Virus record (IMG/VR): IMGVR_UViG_3300006880_000001
Coordinates: 62,001-126,000 of that record
DNA from: a virus
Direction: 5' to 3' (one strand)
DNA length: 64,000 nt
The position numbers and the translations under genes are program-made. Positions 56,064 to 63,813 of the stretch are shown here, in pieces (position 1 is the stretch's first letter; every line of letters begins with the position of its first letter). The notes below the pieces were generated by a model. That model was not told the DNA's origin. It ran no database searches and was given only the letters and a program-made list of their open reading frames with translations.

Positions 56064-56452
56064 AGGGGACCGGCCACGCGGAGGATTGTCAATTCGTCAG
56101 CTACGGCGGCCCGACCTGCAACTGCGACTCCACGCAAGGCGACCACGCGGTCGCGTGCGAAGCCCGGCGTCGGATCGTTCAGTCCATGCAGGTGCAAGGC
56201 TGGCAGCTGGAGGCACGTAACGACCCGCCAAGCTCCCTCCACTTCGCCCGTCGGATGGGCGACCACGTCGTGCTGGTGACTCGGCTCATCGACGGTTGGC
56301 AGTTCCATTGGTTCAAGCGACAGCTCGTGATCGCGGAGTCCCGTGGCTTCGCGACCGTCGAGGAGTGCCTCGAAGGCTTCTGGAAGGCCATCGGCGACAC
56401 TTGGGATGCGCTGCGCGAGGCCCTCGTCGCCGCACTCAAGGAGGCGAAGTGA
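56060..56452 (+). CDS. Unknown protein with N-terminal Cys/His
   Basis: 130 aa. GTGHAEDCQFVSYGGPTCNC at the start could bind metal; then a helix-strand domain (VVLVTRLIDGWQFHWFKRQL) with a helical end. ATGA and GTGA overlaps. No family recognised. Confidence 0.7.
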   Translation: MKGTGHAEDCQFVSYGGPTCNCDSTQGDHAVACEARRRIVQSMQVQGWQLEARNDPPSSLHFARRMGDHVVLVTRLIDGWQFHWFKRQLVIAESRGFATVEECLEGFWKAIGDTWDALREALVAALKEAK

Positions 56453-56769
56453 AGGTCGGCATCATCGCCAAGGAGCCTCGTAAGGGCCGCCCGACCATCG
56501 CGGAGCGCAAGGCGGCCGAGAAGCTGATCTCCGACCTCCAGGAGCTCCTGGACAACGAGATGGAGCCGTACCGCGTCAAGGGTGCAGGTGCGTCCGGTCG
56601 CATGAAGGAAGTCGTGGCTGGCATCGAAGCCTACTGGCAGACCCGCGGCGTCTCCGCGAGAGAGGCCAGCGGTTGGCGGCTCAAGCAAAGCCTGAAGGCC
56701 GCTGCCAAGGAGGCGGCTGCGCTGCCGGACTGGATGCGCGCCGGAGCCCAACGCCGAGAGGAGACGTGA
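56449..56769 (+). CDS. Unknown small basic protein
   Basis: 106 aa. Begins with a beta strand and basic KEPRKGRPTIAERKAAEKLI, otherwise helical. GTG start overlaps the upstream stop. Possibly nucleic-acid-binding. No family recognised. Confidence 0.65.
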   Translation: MKVGIIAKEPRKGRPTIAERKAAEKLISDLQELLDNEMEPYRVKGAGASGRMKEVVAGIEAYWQTRGVSAREASGWRLKQSLKAAAKEAAALPDWMRAGAQRREET

Positions 56770-56966
56770 TGGGGAGGTCGAACGGCAAAACGTTTGTCAT
56801 CCTCCTCGTCACCGTGATCGCTCTTGGGACGATGGTTTTGGTCGGCCTGTTCCTGGAGGGCGGCGACAAGGAAACGGCGAAGGCGGTCGCTGCGATCGGT
56901 GGTGCCATGGCAGCCTTCGTCGTGGTCGTCAGCGTCGTATGCCTCCTCGGGGAAGACGAGACGTAG
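56769..56966 (+). CDS. 65-aa two-helix membrane protein
   Basis: TGATG overlap. Two hydrophobic helices (FVILLVTVIALGTMVLVGLF and AAIGGAMAAFVVVVSVVCLL) with an acidic loop. Unknown. Confidence 0.7.
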   Translation: MGRSNGKTFVILLVTVIALGTMVLVGLFLEGGDKETAKAVAAIGGAMAAFVVVVSVVCLLGEDET

Positions 56967-57012
56967 TTCAAGCGCCGTGACGTCGCGGTAGCAAGCCGGG
57001 GAAGCGGGGGCG

Positions 57013-57064
57013 CGGGCCCTTCTGGATAGCCGGTCATGAACTGATGACGAAGGGTCCGCACTTT
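57013..57064 (+). promoter_or_regulatory. Attenuator-like hairpin before dNMP kinase
   Basis: GCGGGCCCTTC (57013-57023) pairs with GAAGGGTCCGC (57050-57060) with one G-U. Inside, GTCAT-GAACTG-ATGAC forms a second stem. ACTTTT follows, so the element resembles an intrinsic terminator located 26 nt upstream of the kinase ATG. Confidence 0.5.
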
Positions 57065-57089
57065 TGTAGCTCGCAGAGGAGACGAACCG

Positions 57090-57857
57090 ATGATCGTATG
57101 TTTCGAGGGAATCGACGCGTCGGGCAAGAACACCCAATCGAAGGCGTTGGCTACTCACCCCGACATCCTGGCCGCCTTCACCGAGGTGCGGCTGTTCGAC
57201 TTCCCCCACTACCAGGGCCTCGCCGGTGGTGTCGTCGGCCGCATCCTGAAGGGCGAGGTCATCATCGCGACGCCGGATCAGATCGACGCGAACTACGACG
57301 ACCTGCCCGACTACAACGGCCTGAAAAAGCTGTGGAGCCACGACAAGGCGGTCATCATTCAGTCGGTGATGCTCGCCGACCGCGGTGAGTTCTCGGCGAT
57401 GCTGCGCGACTTCGAGGACGACCCGACGCGTCTCCTCATCCTCGATCGCTACTACCTGTCGGGCAACGTCTACGGCCAAGCCGACGGCCTTCCGCTCGAG
57501 TGGCTTGACGCCATCCACAGCGTCCTGCCGCGGCCGGACATCGCGTTCCTCCTGGACATCACCGTCGAGGAGTCGTTCCGCCGACGGCCGGAGCGGCGGG
57601 ACTACTACGAGAAGAACACGGACAAGCTCCTTGCCGTTCGCGAGCTCTACCACACCGAGTTCAAGCGCGTGACGAACCTCGACGAGTTCGACTGTCACAT
57701 CCTCGCCGCCGATCGCCCCGACGGGGACATCACACGCGAGGTCGTCGGCATCGTCGTCTCCCTAGCCAGCATGGACTGCCCCAACTGCCAATGGCTGTCG
57801 TCGGACCCGGACGACTTCTGCAGCCGCCACAAGCCCCCGCACCACCAGGAGCCATGA
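57090..57857 (+). CDS. Thymidylate/dNMP kinase
   Basis: 255 aa. P-loop FEGIDASGKNTQS (residues 5-17) with the TMPK-specific D-x-S-G-K, DRYYLSGNVYG near residue 118, and a LID-like RRRPERRDYYEKN. Extra C-terminal CPNCQW...FCSRH gives a zinc-like tail. Phosphorylates dTMP or other dNMPs, with ThyX upstream. The gene has a leader with a hairpin, and GAGGAG before the ATG. Confidence 0.9.
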   Translation: MIVCFEGIDASGKNTQSKALATHPDILAAFTEVRLFDFPHYQGLAGGVVGRILKGEVIIATPDQIDANYDDLPDYNGLKKLWSHDKAVIIQSVMLADRGEFSAMLRDFEDDPTRLLILDRYYLSGNVYGQADGLPLEWLDAIHSVLPRPDIAFLLDITVEESFRRRPERRDYYEKNTDKLLAVRELYHTEFKRVTNLDEFDCHILAADRPDGDITREVVGIVVSLASMDCPNCQWLSSDPDDFCSRHKPPHHQEP

Positions 57858-58357
57858 CGATGAACCAGAGCGAGGAAGGTTGGAAGAAGGCCTGGCAGCC
57901 CCGCATCCAGTGGAGCTGGCTGCGATGGGACGCGCCGGAGGCGCAGCGACTCGGCATCAAGGATCGCCCCGCCTACATGCGCTGGGAGCCGACCACGGGC
58001 GGCGCATCCTACGTCGCCGTGCTGGACCTCCTGTGGGTCTGGGTTAGCCCCGTCGAGGCCCTGCACATCGTCCTGCGCGACTGCCCGAGCAACATGGAGC
58101 CGCGCCTCGCCGAGTGGCGCTACCTCGGCGGCGTGCTCTGTCGCCGACTCGCCACGACCGAGACGTTCACAGACATCGTCCTCTCGCTCTCGTCGCCGGT
58201 CCGCGCCCACTCCGGCTGCCGCCTGCCGCCGACGTCCCTCTGCGCTGCCGCTTCCGGTGCCCTTCGCTCCGACGCGGGGATGGAGCCGCTGGTCCAGCGG
58301 TGGCGCAACTACAACGACGCTCAGAACTTCCGGGTCAACCCACCGCAAGGAGTCTAG
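57854..58357 (+). CDS. Unknown protein
   Basis: 167 aa, Trp/Arg-rich (WQPRIQWSWLRWDAPEAQR) with a helical centre and a disordered end. Starts at an ATG overlapping the kinase stop. No family recognised. Confidence 0.7.
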   Translation: MTMNQSEEGWKKAWQPRIQWSWLRWDAPEAQRLGIKDRPAYMRWEPTTGGASYVAVLDLLWVWVSPVEALHIVLRDCPSNMEPRLAEWRYLGGVLCRRLATTETFTDIVLSLSSPVRAHSGCRLPPTSLCAAASGALRSDAGMEPLVQRWRNYNDAQNFRVNPPQGV

Positions 58358-58360
58358 GTC

Positions 58361-58621
58361 ATGAACAAGCACGAACGGGAGTGGCGCCGCCGCCAGGCGC
58401 AGGAGAAGCGCGAGGCGGAGCAGCGCGAGGAGCTGAAGAAGGCCTTCAAGGCCGAGCTCGAAGGCGTCGAGAAGGCCGTCATGGCTCTCAGCGATGCCAT
58501 GCTGAACGAGAAGAAGTACGCCCCGTTCGTCGGACGCCAGGCGAGGAGGTCGGTCCTGGGGGCGGTCTTAGCGCTCCGCACCGCGCGCAACGACATGACC
58601 AAGCCAAGCGGGGCCCGATGA
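58361..58621 (+). CDS. Small coiled-coil protein
   Basis: 86 aa, basic then charged coiled coil (WRRRQAQEKREAEQREELKK) and a helical C-terminus. GGAGTC before the ATG is weak. ATGA overlap with the next gene. Unknown. Confidence 0.65.
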   Translation: MNKHEREWRRRQAQEKREAEQREELKKAFKAELEGVEKAVMALSDAMLNEKKYAPFVGRQARRSVLGAVLALRTARNDMTKPSGAR

Positions 58622-58827
58622 GCAATCAGGTCGCCAAGGAAGGGCACGTCTTCGTCTGCCAGGCCTGCGGCAAGATGAGCAGGGACCGCTACGGCAACCA
58701 GCCGATCAGTGGGGGCTGGGACGAGTCGTGCATGCTGAACTGCACCGAGGTGGCCGAAGATCGGCTCACCATCCGCCATGGCCGTGTCGTCGAGGTCGCC
58801 GATCCGAAGGAGGTTGTGTCGCCATGA
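58618..58827 (+). CDS. Zinc-finger-like small protein
   Basis: 69 aa. VFVCQACGKMSRDRYG and SCMLNCTEV make a C-x2-C...C-x3-C pattern. Short beta tail. Coupled by ATGA on both sides. Confidence 0.7.
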   Translation: MSNQVAKEGHVFVCQACGKMSRDRYGNQPISGGWDESCMLNCTEVAEDRLTIRHGRVVEVADPKEVVSP

Positions 58828-59432
58828 AGAAGTGGCCGATCGGCGGCGAGGAGGTCCACCTCATGCGGTCCACCGTCGCGCACCTCGTGGAGCGCAGCAC
58901 GAAGGAAGACTGGACCGTCCAAGGGTTGGGCATGGCGCGCCTACGCATCGGCGACAGCATGCGGATCCATGTCTGGAGCCCCGACTTCGGATGGGAGTCC
59001 GACCGGATCCACACCCACCCATGGTCCTTCACCTCGTTCGTCCTCGCCGGTTCGCTGCGCCAGGATCGCCTCGTCCAGCGCTACGACGGACCTGCGGAGG
59101 CGTGGTTCACGACCTGGAACCGGTCCCTGATCCGATGCGGGGAGGGGGGAGGCATCGAGTCCGCTCCTACGCAGGTGCACCTGGCGCCGGAGGCGGAGGG
59201 GGAGCTGATCCGATCCGGTGAGGCATATCGCATGGAGTACTCCGAGATCCACGCCACCTACCCCGACGAGGTTGCGATCACCCTCGTCCACAAGCATATC
59301 CTGGCGCATGTCTCGCCCGAGCACGCCAACGTCTACTGGCGCGGCGAACGCTGGAAGTCCGCCGAGCCGCAGCCAGCCACCACCGCCGAGTGGGCCAAAG
59401 TCGTCGACATCGTCAGCGCTCGCCTGGGCTGA
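58824..59432 (+). CDS. Cupin-like protein
   Basis: 202 aa. RIHTHPWSFTSFVLAGSLRQ and later EYSEIHATYP match the two cupin motifs (H-x-H...G and H near the end), with a beta-rich core. Likely a metal-binding cupin fold such as a small-molecule or sugar-nucleotide enzyme or binding protein. Substrate unknown. Confidence 0.75.
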   Translation: MKKWPIGGEEVHLMRSTVAHLVERSTKEDWTVQGLGMARLRIGDSMRIHVWSPDFGWESDRIHTHPWSFTSFVLAGSLRQDRLVQRYDGPAEAWFTTWNRSLIRCGEGGGIESAPTQVHLAPEAEGELIRSGEAYRMEYSEIHATYPDEVAITLVHKHILAHVSPEHANVYWRGERWKSAEPQPATTAEWAKVVDIVSARLG

Positions 59433-59433
59433 C

Positions 59434-59529
59434 ATGCTCCTCATCCACTGCCTCGTGATCGTCCCCGCCGCCTGCGTGGCCTTCTGGTTGAACGTGGGCG
59501 CGGTGGTGGTCGGAATCGGAGAACCATGA
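59434..59529 (+). CDS. 31-aa membrane peptide
   Basis: ATG two bases after the cupin stop. Almost entirely hydrophobic (HCLVIVPAACVAFWLNVGAV). Its stop overlaps the next ATG (ATGA). Very short but tightly fitted in the operon. Confidence 0.5.
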   Translation: MLLIHCLVIVPAACVAFWLNVGAVVVGIGEP

Positions 59530-59867
59530 GCACGCTGCACCTTCCCTCCGTTGCGGGTTTCCTCGCCGAGGTCCGCCAGATCGTCCACACGTTCGCCGAC
59601 TACGACGTGACACCGCAGCGCGCCGACCACACGCGTACGGGGGTGGACCTCCCTGACCAGTGCGCGCACCTCCTCTGGATGCTGGACGAGATCCGTCCCA
59701 TGGCCGAATCGAAGCCGGACAAGGCCATGCGCTGGATCTGTTTCCTCCAGGGGGTGCTCTGGGCCTGGAACCTCATGAACGTCCAGGTGGGAGGAACCTG
59801 GAACTACCGCATGCTCAACGGGGGCGCGGATCCGGAAGGTGCGATCCCGGCACCGAGGACCCCATGA
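59526..59867 (+). CDS. Unknown helical protein
   Basis: 113 aa, helical, Trp-rich C-terminal half (MRWICFLQGVLWAWNLMNVQ). Shares size and layout with small phage proteins of unknown function. ATGA overlaps on both sides. Confidence 0.7.
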   Translation: MSTLHLPSVAGFLAEVRQIVHTFADYDVTPQRADHTRTGVDLPDQCAHLLWMLDEIRPMAESKPDKAMRWICFLQGVLWAWNLMNVQVGGTWNYRMLNGGADPEGAIPAPRTP

Positions 59868-60160
59868 TTCGCTACCTGCTCCTCATGGTCCTCATCGTCT
59901 GCGTCACCATCTCCTTCGGTTGGCGCGAGGCGTTGCCGGCCTGGGACGTCGCCATCATCCTCGGCCTCGGGGTCTGCTACGGCGCTGCTGCAGCGCGAGT
60001 CATCGCCGAGCCCTCACTGCGTCGTTACCGGAAGCTGACGCAGATCGGTGCGGCGGCGATCCACGCCCGCGAACAGGGTCCGGCGTGGACCCCAGAGCTC
60101 GAGGCTGCCGTCGTGGACGCCGCCACCTACTACGAGAAGATCGTCATCAAGAAAGGTTGA
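59864..60160 (+). CDS. Small membrane protein
   Basis: 98 aa. Two N-terminal membrane helices (YLLLMVLIVCVTISFGW and WDVAIILGLGVCYGAAAARV) and a soluble C-terminal helix. Unknown. Confidence 0.7.
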   Translation: MIRYLLLMVLIVCVTISFGWREALPAWDVAIILGLGVCYGAAAARVIAEPSLRRYRKLTQIGAAAIHAREQGPAWTPELEAAVVDAATYYEKIVIKKG

Positions 60161-60165
60161 GGGCG

Positions 60166-60627
60166 ATGGCCAGCGACTACGACGAGGAGTTGCGCGAGCT
60201 CCACAAACAGATCTGGAAGGAGGAGCAGCGCCACAGCACCCGGCGCGGGCTGCCCCACAACTACACCGCCCTGGTGCGCGCCCGGACCCTCACGAAGCCC
60301 GAGCTGGAGCGCGTGTTGTTCGTGTGGCGAGACGCCGTCCGACGAGACCTTGGCTACGCCTTCGCGATGGGGAATGAGGAGTTCGGGTTCTCACTCGCGA
60401 TCGACGTCTACGCGCCTGGCCAGCACATCTTCCCCGGCGCGGACGTTCCGCCCTCCCACCTGATCACGGTGGGTGCGAACCATCTGCCCTGGTACAAGGG
60501 CTACAAGGAGTCGTGGCAGAAGGCGTGGGAGCTCTTCTCGGAGTTCACGCACTCGGAGAAGAACCGGAAAGCGCTCCGCGAGTGGGGCATGCCCCATCCG
60601 CGCGATGAGAGCTACTACGACTACTAG
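60166..60627 (+). CDS. Unknown soluble protein
   Basis: 153 aa. Helical N-terminus, central strands (GFSLAIDVYAPGQHIFPGAD) and an aromatic end. GAGGGCG before the ATG. No family recognised. Immediately upstream of Dam. Confidence 0.7.
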   Translation: MASDYDEELRELHKQIWKEEQRHSTRRGLPHNYTALVRARTLTKPELERVLFVWRDAVRRDLGYAFAMGNEEFGFSLAIDVYAPGQHIFPGADVPPSHLITVGANHLPWYKGYKESWQKAWELFSEFTHSEKNRKALREWGMPHPRDESYYDY

Positions 60628-60639
60628 GAGAGCCCGAAC

Positions 60640-61509
60640 ATGAGCCGGAGGTCACCGCTGCGTTGGGTGGGTGGGAAGGCGTGGCTCGCAGAGGAGGCCA
60701 CCTTCGAGATCGGGCACCTGCTCGCGCGGGCGCCGCGCGCGCGCTTCTTCGAGCCGTTCCTGGGCTCGGCCGCGGTGGCCCTCGAGCTCCTCGCCCACCG
60801 CCCGCAACTGAAGAGCGTCCTCTCCGACGTCAACGAGAGCCTGATCGGATTCTGGCAGGCCGTCCAGCTCTACCCGGGGCCGCTGTCCCACGCCGTCGCG
60901 TCCGCGATCACCCACTACGGCATCGACGAGGACGGCTACTACGCGATGCGTGACGCGTACAACGCGCTGCGGCCGCGCATCGGCATCAAGTCGTCGGCCC
61001 TCTTCTTCTGCCTGAACAAGCTCGGCTTCAACGGCATCTACCGCGAGAACGCCGACGGGGCCTACAACGTCCCCTGCGGCAAGAAGAAGGCCTTCGGCTG
61101 GGGCGGCCTCGACGAGTTCAAGGCGCTGTCGCGAACGTTGGCCGGCGCCAAGCTCCACGCCAGCGACTGGCGTCCGCGCGTCGCCGAAGCGGGCCGAGGG
61201 GACGTCCTCTACTGCGACCCGCCCTACGACGGCACCTTCGACGACTATGCCGCCGGCGGCTTCGCGCTCACGGATCAGATCGAGCTCGCCGCGCAGCTGC
61301 GCGGAGCCGCGGATCGCGGTGTCCACGTCCTCGCCAACAACGCGGACACCCCGCGCGTGCGCGAGCTCTACACCTGGGCGGACATCGAAGACGTCGACGA
61401 GAGACGATCCGTCGCCGCCGACGGTAAGCGGCGCGGATCTGCATCCTGTCTCGTGATCCGATCCCCCGACGCGGCCGCGCTTCGGGCTGTGGCGTCAACA
61501 GGTAGTTGA
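60640..61509 (+). CDS. dam: Dam-type adenine DNA methyltransferase
   Basis: 289 aa. SPLRWVGGKAWLAEE (AdoMet motif I of the D12 class), FFEPFLGSAAVALEL, and motif IV YCDPPYDGTFDDY near residue 193 identify a D12/Dam-class N6-adenine methyltransferase, usually acting on GATC. The GATCG-N6-CGATC operators in this window contain GATC sites, so methylation could affect those promoters. Last gene before the second basic-protein cluster. Confidence 0.9.
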   Translation: MSRRSPLRWVGGKAWLAEEATFEIGHLLARAPRARFFEPFLGSAAVALELLAHRPQLKSVLSDVNESLIGFWQAVQLYPGPLSHAVASAITHYGIDEDGYYAMRDAYNALRPRIGIKSSALFFCLNKLGFNGIYRENADGAYNVPCGKKKAFGWGGLDEFKALSRTLAGAKLHASDWRPRVAEAGRGDVLYCDPPYDGTFDDYAAGGFALTDQIELAAQLRGAADRGVHVLANNADTPRVRELYTWADIEDVDERRSVAADGKRRGSASCLVIRSPDAAALRAVASTGS

Positions 61510-61516
61510 CTACCCG

Positions 61517-61532
61517 GATCGAAGGTGCGATC
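61517..61532 (+). promoter_or_regulatory. GATCG-N6-CGATC operator
   Basis: GATCG-AAGGTG-CGATC, the reverse complement of the core at 4098, upstream of the genes 61579-62142. No convincing -10 is seen on the plus strand; on the minus strand CGGGTAGTC lies next to it. Confidence 0.5.
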
Positions 61533-61578
61533 CTCGTGCCAGAGCCTCGCGCTCCCACCCATCGAAAGGATCGTCACC

Positions 61579-61716
61579 ATGGCCAAGCACAAGCGCAAGC
61601 GCAAGCACAGCCGGAAGGCCTGCCTCGTCACCTCCGGGCGCAAGAAGGGCAAGCCGAAGAAGGGCTGGCGCCTCGGCAAGGGCGGCCGATGCATCAAGGC
61701 CAAGGGCAAGCGCTGA
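61579..61716 (+). CDS. Basic Cys-containing mini-protein
   Basis: 45 aa, about half Lys/Arg/His (HKRKRKHSRK), with a Cys pair around a basic loop (ACLVTSGRKKGKPKK...RCIKAKGKR). AGGATCGTCACC precedes the ATG. Same type as 856-1065(-), 6987 and 61719. Probable nucleic-acid-condensing virion protein by composition. Confidence 0.7.
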   Translation: MAKHKRKRKHSRKACLVTSGRKKGKPKKGWRLGKGGRCIKAKGKR

Positions 61717-61718
61717 CC

Positions 61719-61844
61719 ATGGCCAAACGAAAGCACAAGAAGGTGGGCGGCAAGGGGACGTGCTTCGACAAGAACAACAAGTTCGTGAAGTGCTCGTCCC
61801 CGAAGGCGGTCCGCAAGGTCCCCCGGCGCCGGAAGCGCAAGTAA
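61719..61844 (+). CDS. Basic Cys-containing mini-protein
   Basis: 41 aa: AKRKHKKVGGKGTCFDKNNK then FVKCSSPKAVRKVPRRRKRK. One Cys pair, 11 basic residues in the last 16. Two bases after the previous stop; coordinately expressed with it. Confidence 0.7.
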   Translation: MAKRKHKKVGGKGTCFDKNNKFVKCSSPKAVRKVPRRRKRK

Positions 61845-61863
61845 CACCACGACGGGAGGTCCT

Positions 61864-62142
61864 ATGGTGACTCTTGGCCTGGCGCAGCTGGAGCGTTGGG
61901 AGCAGGTTCCCGACTTCGAGCCGAGCAACGTCAACCAGCTGGTCATCCAGGACCACACGGGCATCCCCGGGGCGTACACCTCCGGGGGCTACTCGTCGTT
62001 CTTCTTCAACCGGATCGAGCCGGGAGGGACCAGCTTGTACGGTGCAACCGACGATCGGCGGCCCCTCCGGGCCTTCCTGGCTGGCGCGGCGGTGGCCGGG
62101 TTCTTCACCTGGCTGTTCGCTGGCTCCTGCAAGCGACGCTGA
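61864..62142 (+). CDS. C-terminally membrane-anchored protein
   Basis: 92 aa. Polar aromatic N-terminal region (SGGYSSFFFNRIEPGGTSL), one membrane helix (FLAGAAVAGFFTWLFAGSC) and a KRR end. GGGAGGTCCT before the ATG. The tail-anchored layout matches the proteins of the 1-10 kb block, supporting a common structural role. Confidence 0.7.
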   Translation: MVTLGLAQLERWEQVPDFEPSNVNQLVIQDHTGIPGAYTSGGYSSFFFNRIEPGGTSLYGATDDRRPLRAFLAGAAVAGFFTWLFAGSCKRR

Positions 62143-62175
62143 CGCTGACGCAGAGGTTCCGATCCCGGAGCTGAG

Positions 62176-62736
62176 CTACGGGATCGGGCCCTGCGAGGGC
62201 GCGCAGCTGTCCACGCACGACTGCCACCGGATCCGGTTCGACGCATCGCAGACCTCACGCGACGCGTCGCAGATCTCGTGCTCCGCTGCGGTCTCGACCG
62301 ACACGGAGCAGAACTGAAAGTCCGAGCGGCAGCGTGTCGCGCGCTGCCGGAACTGCCTGTCGCACGCCTGGGTGCAGGTCGGCGGAGGTGTCGGGGACCC
62401 GGGTCCCTCGGCGCCGAGCGGCCCGTCTCCGTCTGGAAGATCGAGCGGCGGCGCCAGATCGTCGTCATCGCCACCGTCGTCGTCGGTCGCGCACGCGTCC
62501 CCCGGCCGGCAGATGATGATCACGGTGTTCGCGACGCCGGCGTCGACGTCGGGGGCGTCGGTGGGGCGGGGGCTCGTGGCGATGCCAGATGCGACGGGGC
62601 CGGGGTCCTCGACGTCATCCGACGAGGGGTTGCCGGCCAGCTCCTCGTCGTCCGACTGGCCCAGTCCGTTAGTGGGTACCACACAGGCGGTCGCGACGAC
62701 GAGGGAGAGGGCGATGCCGTAGGTGACGATCTTCAT
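62176..62736 (-). CDS. Predicted Cys-rich lipoprotein
   Basis: 186 aa. Signal peptide with lipobox VATAC (MKIVTYGIALSLVVATAC). A long acidic, Pro-rich linker with DDDGGDDDD precedes a C-terminal domain with eight or more regularly spaced Cys (CTQACDRQF, CRSDFQFC, CDASREVCDAS, CVDSC). A disulphide-rich surface protein; function unknown. Confidence 0.75.
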   Translation of the reverse strand: MKIVTYGIALSLVVATACVVPTNGLGQSDDEELAGNPSSDDVEDPGPVASGIATSPRPTDAPDVDAGVANTVIIICRPGDACATDDDGGDDDDLAPPLDLPDGDGPLGAEGPGSPTPPPTCTQACDRQFRQRATRCRSDFQFCSVSVETAAEHEICDASREVCDASNRIRWQSCVDSCAPSQGPIP

Positions 62737-62842
62737 GATGGCTCCGAACCGATCGCGGTCGATTCAGCGCGTAAATTCCCGCTCCCCGCGACATAGGAGC
62801 AGACGCGCTGTACAACCATACGTCGGCGCGAGCTCGAGGGCT

Positions 62843-63205
62843 CTACCCCCCGGGGGGTGAGGGGGGAACGTGGGTGCGAGGAGCATGGAGCTCCAGGGTG
62901 ACGCCGTCGACCTCCACCACGACGACGCTGGACCGCATCCCGCCGACGCAACCGTCGCGGCCGACCACCGCGAGCGCCTCGGCGAAGGCTTCCTCGGTGA
63001 GGAAGCGGACGGCGATCGACGTGACGACGCACTCCGTGCTCTCGATCAGGCGCTTGGTGAAGATACCGGTGGTGCGACGTTGCGCGAGGAACGACCCGGG
63101 CGGTGGACTCTCCGGCGGACCATCCTGCGCCTGCTTCAACATCCAGTCGGGCTGGACCTGGCCCCACAGCTCGGCCATGCGCAGGACCTTCAGGATCGTC
63201 GTCAT
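62843..63205 (-). CDS. Unknown small protein
   Basis: 120 aa. Helical start (TTILKVLRMAELWGQVQPDW), a strand-rich region (ECVVTSIAVRFLTEEAFAEA) and a Pro-rich end. ATGA overlap with the deaminase gene upstream. The 106 nt between it and 62736 hold no gene. Confidence 0.65.
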   Translation of the reverse strand: MTTILKVLRMAELWGQVQPDWMLKQAQDGPPESPPPGSFLAQRRTTGIFTKRLIESTECVVTSIAVRFLTEEAFAEALAVVGRDGCVGGMRSSVVVVEVDGVTLELHAPRTHVPPSPPGG

Positions 63206-63741
63206 CGGCCCGGCTCCGGATCGCTGGCGTAGGTTCTGACGAGGTCGGCGTAGGTTCCGACCGCTGCCTCGGGGTCGGCGTAGGTTCCGATGACCACCGC
63301 ATTGGGGTACCCGAGTTGTTGGAGGACCACACCACCCTGAAGCATGAGCTCGAGGCTCGAGTCGGTCCCCTGGCTGCGGTAGTACTCGTGGTAGTACACG
63401 ACGAGGATGCCGGCCTGGATGATGCGCAGCGCGCAGAGCCGGCACGGGACGACGGTCGTGTACAGGGTGCAGCCCTCGGCGTCACGGCCGGCGAAGTCGA
63501 TGGCGTTCGACTCAGCGTGCAGCGTGCGCACACACGACGGCTTGCCCTCGATCTCGCGCAGATCGCAGCCGACCTCGAAGCAGTCGGGCTGGCGCCTAGG
63601 CGCGCCGTTGTAGCCACTGGCGACGACGCGGTGCGCTTGGTTGACGATGAGGGCACCCACCCGCTTGCGGGGGCACGAGCCGCGCTGCGCCACCACGTAG
63701 GCCTGGCGCATGAACCATAGATCCCAGTTCGGTCGGGTCAT
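63202..63741 (-). CDS. Deoxycytidylate deaminase
   Basis: 179 aa. Zinc site HAESNA (H75, E77) with PCRLC (C100, C103), plus GYNGAPRR and a further Cys/His set typical of dCMP deaminases. Supplies dUMP for the ThyX-like enzyme. The C-terminal extension carries a short GTYAD repeat generated by a DNA repeat. Predicted leaderless from a class A promoter. Confidence 0.9.
   Translation of the reverse strand: MTRPNWDLWFMRQAYVVAQRGSCPRKRVGALIVNQAHRVVASGYNGAPRRQPDCFEVGCDLREIEGKPSCVRTLHAESNAIDFAGRDAEGCTLYTTVVPCRLCALRIIQAGILVVYYHEYYRSQGTDSSLELMLQGGVVLQQLGYPNAVVIGTYADPEAAVGTYADLVRTYASDPEPGR
63228..63292 (-). repeat. Triple GGCGTAGGTTC repeat in deaminase 3' end
   Basis: GGCGTAGGTTC[C/T]GA occurs three times (plus-strand reading) and encodes the repeated TYA(D/S) residues at the C-terminus of the deaminase. 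It lies beyond the catalytic domain. Confidence 0.6.
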
Positions 63742-63748
63742 CGATCGG

Positions 63749-63802
63749 GATCTATCACGACGGGGTGACCATCCCGGAACGGTCACCGGGCCGTGGTAGC
63801 GA
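63749..63802. promoter_or_regulatory. Divergent pair of class A GTCAC promoters
   Basis: Minus: GGTCAC (63770), 7-nt spacer, TGATAGATC, 7 nt before ATG 63741. Plus: GGTCAC (63781), 7-nt spacer, TGGTAGCGA, upstream of the gene at 63814. The two boxes are back to back with about 10 bp between them. Confidence 0.65.
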
Positions 63803-63813
63803 TGACGAGAACC

